A stretch of 64,000 nucleotides of DNA from Micrasema longulum (lineage: Eukaryota; Arthropoda; Insecta; Trichoptera; Brachycentridae): contig JAGVSM010003825.1 in assembly GCA_022494885.1 (NCBI GenBank), positions 1 through 64,000 on the forward strand, given 5' to 3'. The number at the start of each line of letters is the position of its first letter. Positions within the stretch are counted from its first letter, which is position 1. The notes below the pieces were generated by a model that saw only the letters and a list, made by a program, of their open reading frames with translations, had not been told where the DNA came from and did not search any database. A program made the position numbers and the translations under genes. Shown here piece after piece: positions 61,898-64,000 of the stretch.

Positions 61898-63159
61898 GTA
61901 AACTGGCGAAACAAGAAAATATTGTTATAGTCCTTAAAATATAGCTTGATTAGAATAACAGCTGTTAAACTAATTTCATTAGTGATCGTTTTTATCAGTT
62001 ATTTCATGCAATCATGAAACTCTGTTTCCAAAAATTTATACAAAAAACGCATAAATAAGCCTATTATAGTGTGTAACACAATTATTCACCAAAAAATTAG
62101 ACATTTATACCTTTTTCATGAACAACATCAAAAGAATTATTTTTTTATTCGACGAATTTACATTGATCAATTTGTCCCATCTCTAACGTTTTTGCAAAAT
62201 GATGTAACCTTGTAAGAACGTCGTTAATAATTAGGTTTAGTTTAGTTTTAAAGCTGATTTTATATATTAATGTTGATTCATGTTTCAAGCATAGTATTGA
62301 AAAAATAAATTAACACACCAGATACAAATGATTTTTCGTGTGTCAATATAAATAACTCCTTTGACGTTACTACAAAGTTACGTCTTCACTTTTTCTGACA
62401 ACTGTCATTCTAATCATGTTACATTTTAAGGACTATAGTTTGTTTATCTCCCGCTATGGGTAAAATGAACATGTGATATAATTGAGTCGTATTCTGTTCC
62501 AGGGACAACTGAGTACCGTTTACAGCACAACTTCATATTATAAAGATATAAACACCCTCAAAGAGCTCGACAAGTCAGGATTGAAAATTGCCACTACCAG
62601 CAATGCCGAGATATTCGGAGTCAACATCAGCGCCGTTGGAAATAGTTTGTCTAAGAAGATAATCAAGAGTAGTAATGACTCTACCGAAAAAGCTGCCAAA
62701 GAAAGAAAAACTGCCGTTGTCGAAAGACGAACGGATGCATTTTCTGTCATAGAACTCCTCTTCACGAATCGGTACGGAGAACAGCAACTGCACATTGTGG
62801 ATGAGTGTCCCAGGACTTACCACATGTCTTACATCGTGTACAGGGGGTTTCCCTTCCTCAGCCACATCAACAACTTCATGGACAGAATATTTGGCGCGGG
62901 TTTGTCTTCCAAGTGGTACGATTTTACGCAATACGCGATTCTCCTCAAAGAGAAAATGCAACAGATTGGAAAAGAAGGGGAAAGAAAGCTCACCCATCTA
63001 GACGTTCAAACTTCATTTTATTTCTTAGCAATAGGTTTATTTATAGCGTCAATGACGTTTGTTTACGAGTTAGCCAAATTCAAAATAAAACATACTCGTA
63101 AAGCCACAAAGGTGACCAAAATGATTGTCAAAGCTCAACCATATCCATTTGTTTTTTGA
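60524..63159 (+). CDS. Divergent ionotropic receptor 2 (chemosensory iGluR-like channel)
   Basis: Exons 60524-61897 and 62503-63159 join in phase 0 to 676 residues. Signal peptide at 1-20 (MVCQYILLILLL..). S1 about 235-370 with NGFPLKINFFIRVPT and GLDGFVLGNLI; M1 about 376-401; pore about 413-433 (SYPVTLP); M2 about 440-463; S2 with LDKSGLKIATTS and HIVDECPRTYHMSYIVYRGF; M3 about 629-655 (DVQTSFYFLAIGLFIASMTF). Co-linear with receptor 1 throughout and plainly its paralogue, but diverged, with potential N-glycosylation sites in the ectodomain (NETV, NSSE). The canonical glutamate-contact residues are not evident. Predicted plasma-membrane channel of sensory neurons; ligand unknown. Exon 2 is one piece where receptor 1 has three. 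Confidence 0.93.
62503..63159 (+). CDS. Receptor 2 exon 2 (S2, M3, stop)
   Basis: Acceptor TTCTGTTCCAG at 62502; GQLSTVYSTTSYYKDINTL aligns with receptor 1 exon 2. Basic 20-residue tail after M3, TGA at 63157-63159. Confidence 0.92.
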   Translation, partial: GQLSTVYSTTSYYKDINTLKELDKSGLKIATTSNAEIFGVNISAVGNSLSKKIIKSSNDSTEKAAKERKTAVVERRTDAFSVIELLFTNRYGEQQLHIVDECPRTYHMSYIVYRGFPFLSHINNFMDRIFGAGLSSKWYDFTQYAILLKEKMQQIGKEGERKLTHLDVQTSFYFLAIGLFIASMTFVYELAKFKIKHTRKATKVTKMIVKAQPYPFVF

Positions 63160-63259
63160 TAAACTTTAATAAGTTCCTACTTAATTATAAAAAAAATATG
63201 TGTAAACGATGCGATAAACTTAACCAACTCAATCATCTACAAGTACTATTACTATCTTC

Positions 63260-63670
63260 TAGCAGGGGCGAACCGTGTATAGAAGCGATTATGCGCAGCT
63301 TACCATTATATTTGACCAACCATAATAATGTTTTATTGTAACTTTATTTACAGAAAAACAAATAAATAATTATCATTTATTTTAAATCATTTCCACCGCT
63401 TGTATTTTTATCCTAATATAAATATAAATTTTAATAAAGAGCGCTCAGCGCCTGCGGTGAGCCAAGAAACTAGCCGATCATTCCAGCTTATTTTTTCATA
63501 CAAATAAGTATACTATACTTTGAATGTACTAACCCCAGTGCGGGTTTTTCTCCTAGATTACACAAAATTTTTGAAAATTCTTGATTTGGAAAACAGTGTT
63601 TCAAACATTGTTTCTCAAGGATTGTTTTTATTTGAGATGGTTCTTTTGACATATACACTACGAATATTTT
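63260..63670 (+). repeat. Uninterrupted copy of the repeat at 31620-32760
   Basis: CTTACCATTATATTTGACCA..ATGTTTTATTGTAAC, then GAAACTAGCC and TAACCCCAGTGCGGG, in the same order as the two halves around Helitron-like copy 1. Confidence 0.65.
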
Positions 63671-63839
63671 TGTACAAACAATATCATTCTAATCGTACAA
63701 GTCTTTACAAGTCATCCACTTTGATCAAAAGAAAATAAATTACGACTTCAATATATTTTCGCAATATGGAATTATCTTTTTTGTTACCCTCTAACAAAAT
63801 AGTAAATAAAAATTTAAGATAAACTAGAGACACTCTGCT

Positions 63840-63925
63840 TTTAGCTTGGAACGGGGTATGTACCCTTGTTAGCTGGGCAAAGTGAACATGGAATTGTATT
63901 TTGATAAAGAGTGTGAATAAATAAA
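63840..63925 (+). repeat. End fragment of the GTATAT-core repeat
   Basis: TTAGCTTGGAACGGGGTATG..TTAGCTGGGCAAAGTGAACA, ending in AATAAATAAATAAATA; matches the end at 18230-18268. Confidence 0.6.
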
Positions 63926-64000
63926 TAAATAAACTTTCCACTCCTACTTTCCTTCATTCATCTTTCACCCCTCCTCATCAATTTCCTTCTTTTCCTTCCT

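Noticed and set aside
62575..62997. 140-residue minus-strand frame
   Set aside because: Opposite receptor 2 exon 2; shadow of a real coding exon.
1..64000. CRISPR array, operon or other prokaryotic system
   Set aside because: All repeats are transposon-like or AT microsatellites without regular spacers; genes have spliceosomal introns.

Overview
This is a stretch of an insect nuclear genome. It is AT-rich, the genes have introns with GT/AG borders, one gene is the insect protein tamozhennic (tamo), two are divergent insect ionotropic receptors, and most of the rest is insect-type transposon debris (mariner, hAT, pogo-like, piggyBac-like, P-element-like, Helitron-like, many 5'-truncated non-LTR retroelements). 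Nothing prokaryotic is present. The insect order cannot be fixed from the sequence alone.

Layout. (1) 1-3,660: two exons of an unrecognised minus-strand gene for an acidic, Ser/Asn-rich protein, continuing off the left edge. (2) 3,850-5,040: two non-LTR retroelement remnants. (3) 7,930-22,936: plus-strand tamo, six coding exons joining in frame to an 872-residue protein: N-terminal PUB-type (SPATA2-like) region on exons 1-4, a long low-complexity middle on exon 5, two C-terminal NZF/RanBP2-type zinc fingers on exon 6. Its introns hold a hAT MITE with a perfect 8-bp target duplication, a pogo-like element with a nested retroelement, a mariner relic and other inverted-repeat elements. (4) 23,000-37,150: gene-poor repeats, including a TTAA-flanked piggyBac-like MITE, a mellifera-type mariner inside a 2.2-kb inverted repeat, a Helitron-like element, a P-like element with a THAP domain and a MADF-like ORF. 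(5) 37,202-43,602: ionotropic receptor 1, four exons, about 673-677 residues. (6) 43,603-60,500: dense repeats (inverted-repeat MITEs, a second Helitron-like copy, two more P-like copies, LINE ends, a foldback element, an 11-bp minisatellite). (7) 60,524-63,159: ionotropic receptor 2, two exons, 676 residues, same orientation and fold as receptor 1.

How the genes relate. The two receptors are evidently paralogues: both have a signal peptide, a poorly conserved ectodomain, a split ligand-binding domain around M1-pore-M2, an intron at the same place just after M2, a shared S2 motif (IVDECPR), and a final M3. They differ in that receptor 1 has two further introns in S2. tamo and the minus-strand gene have no evident functional link with the receptors.

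The most interesting non-gene signals are a three-copy P-element-like family with target-site duplications and an intron-split THAP domain, and a ~155-bp block of receptor 1 intron 2 found again inside a Helitron-like element 7 kb away. I see no convincing new multi-gene system. Coordinates of exon borders were read by eye from splice consensus and reading frame and have not been checked against transcripts.
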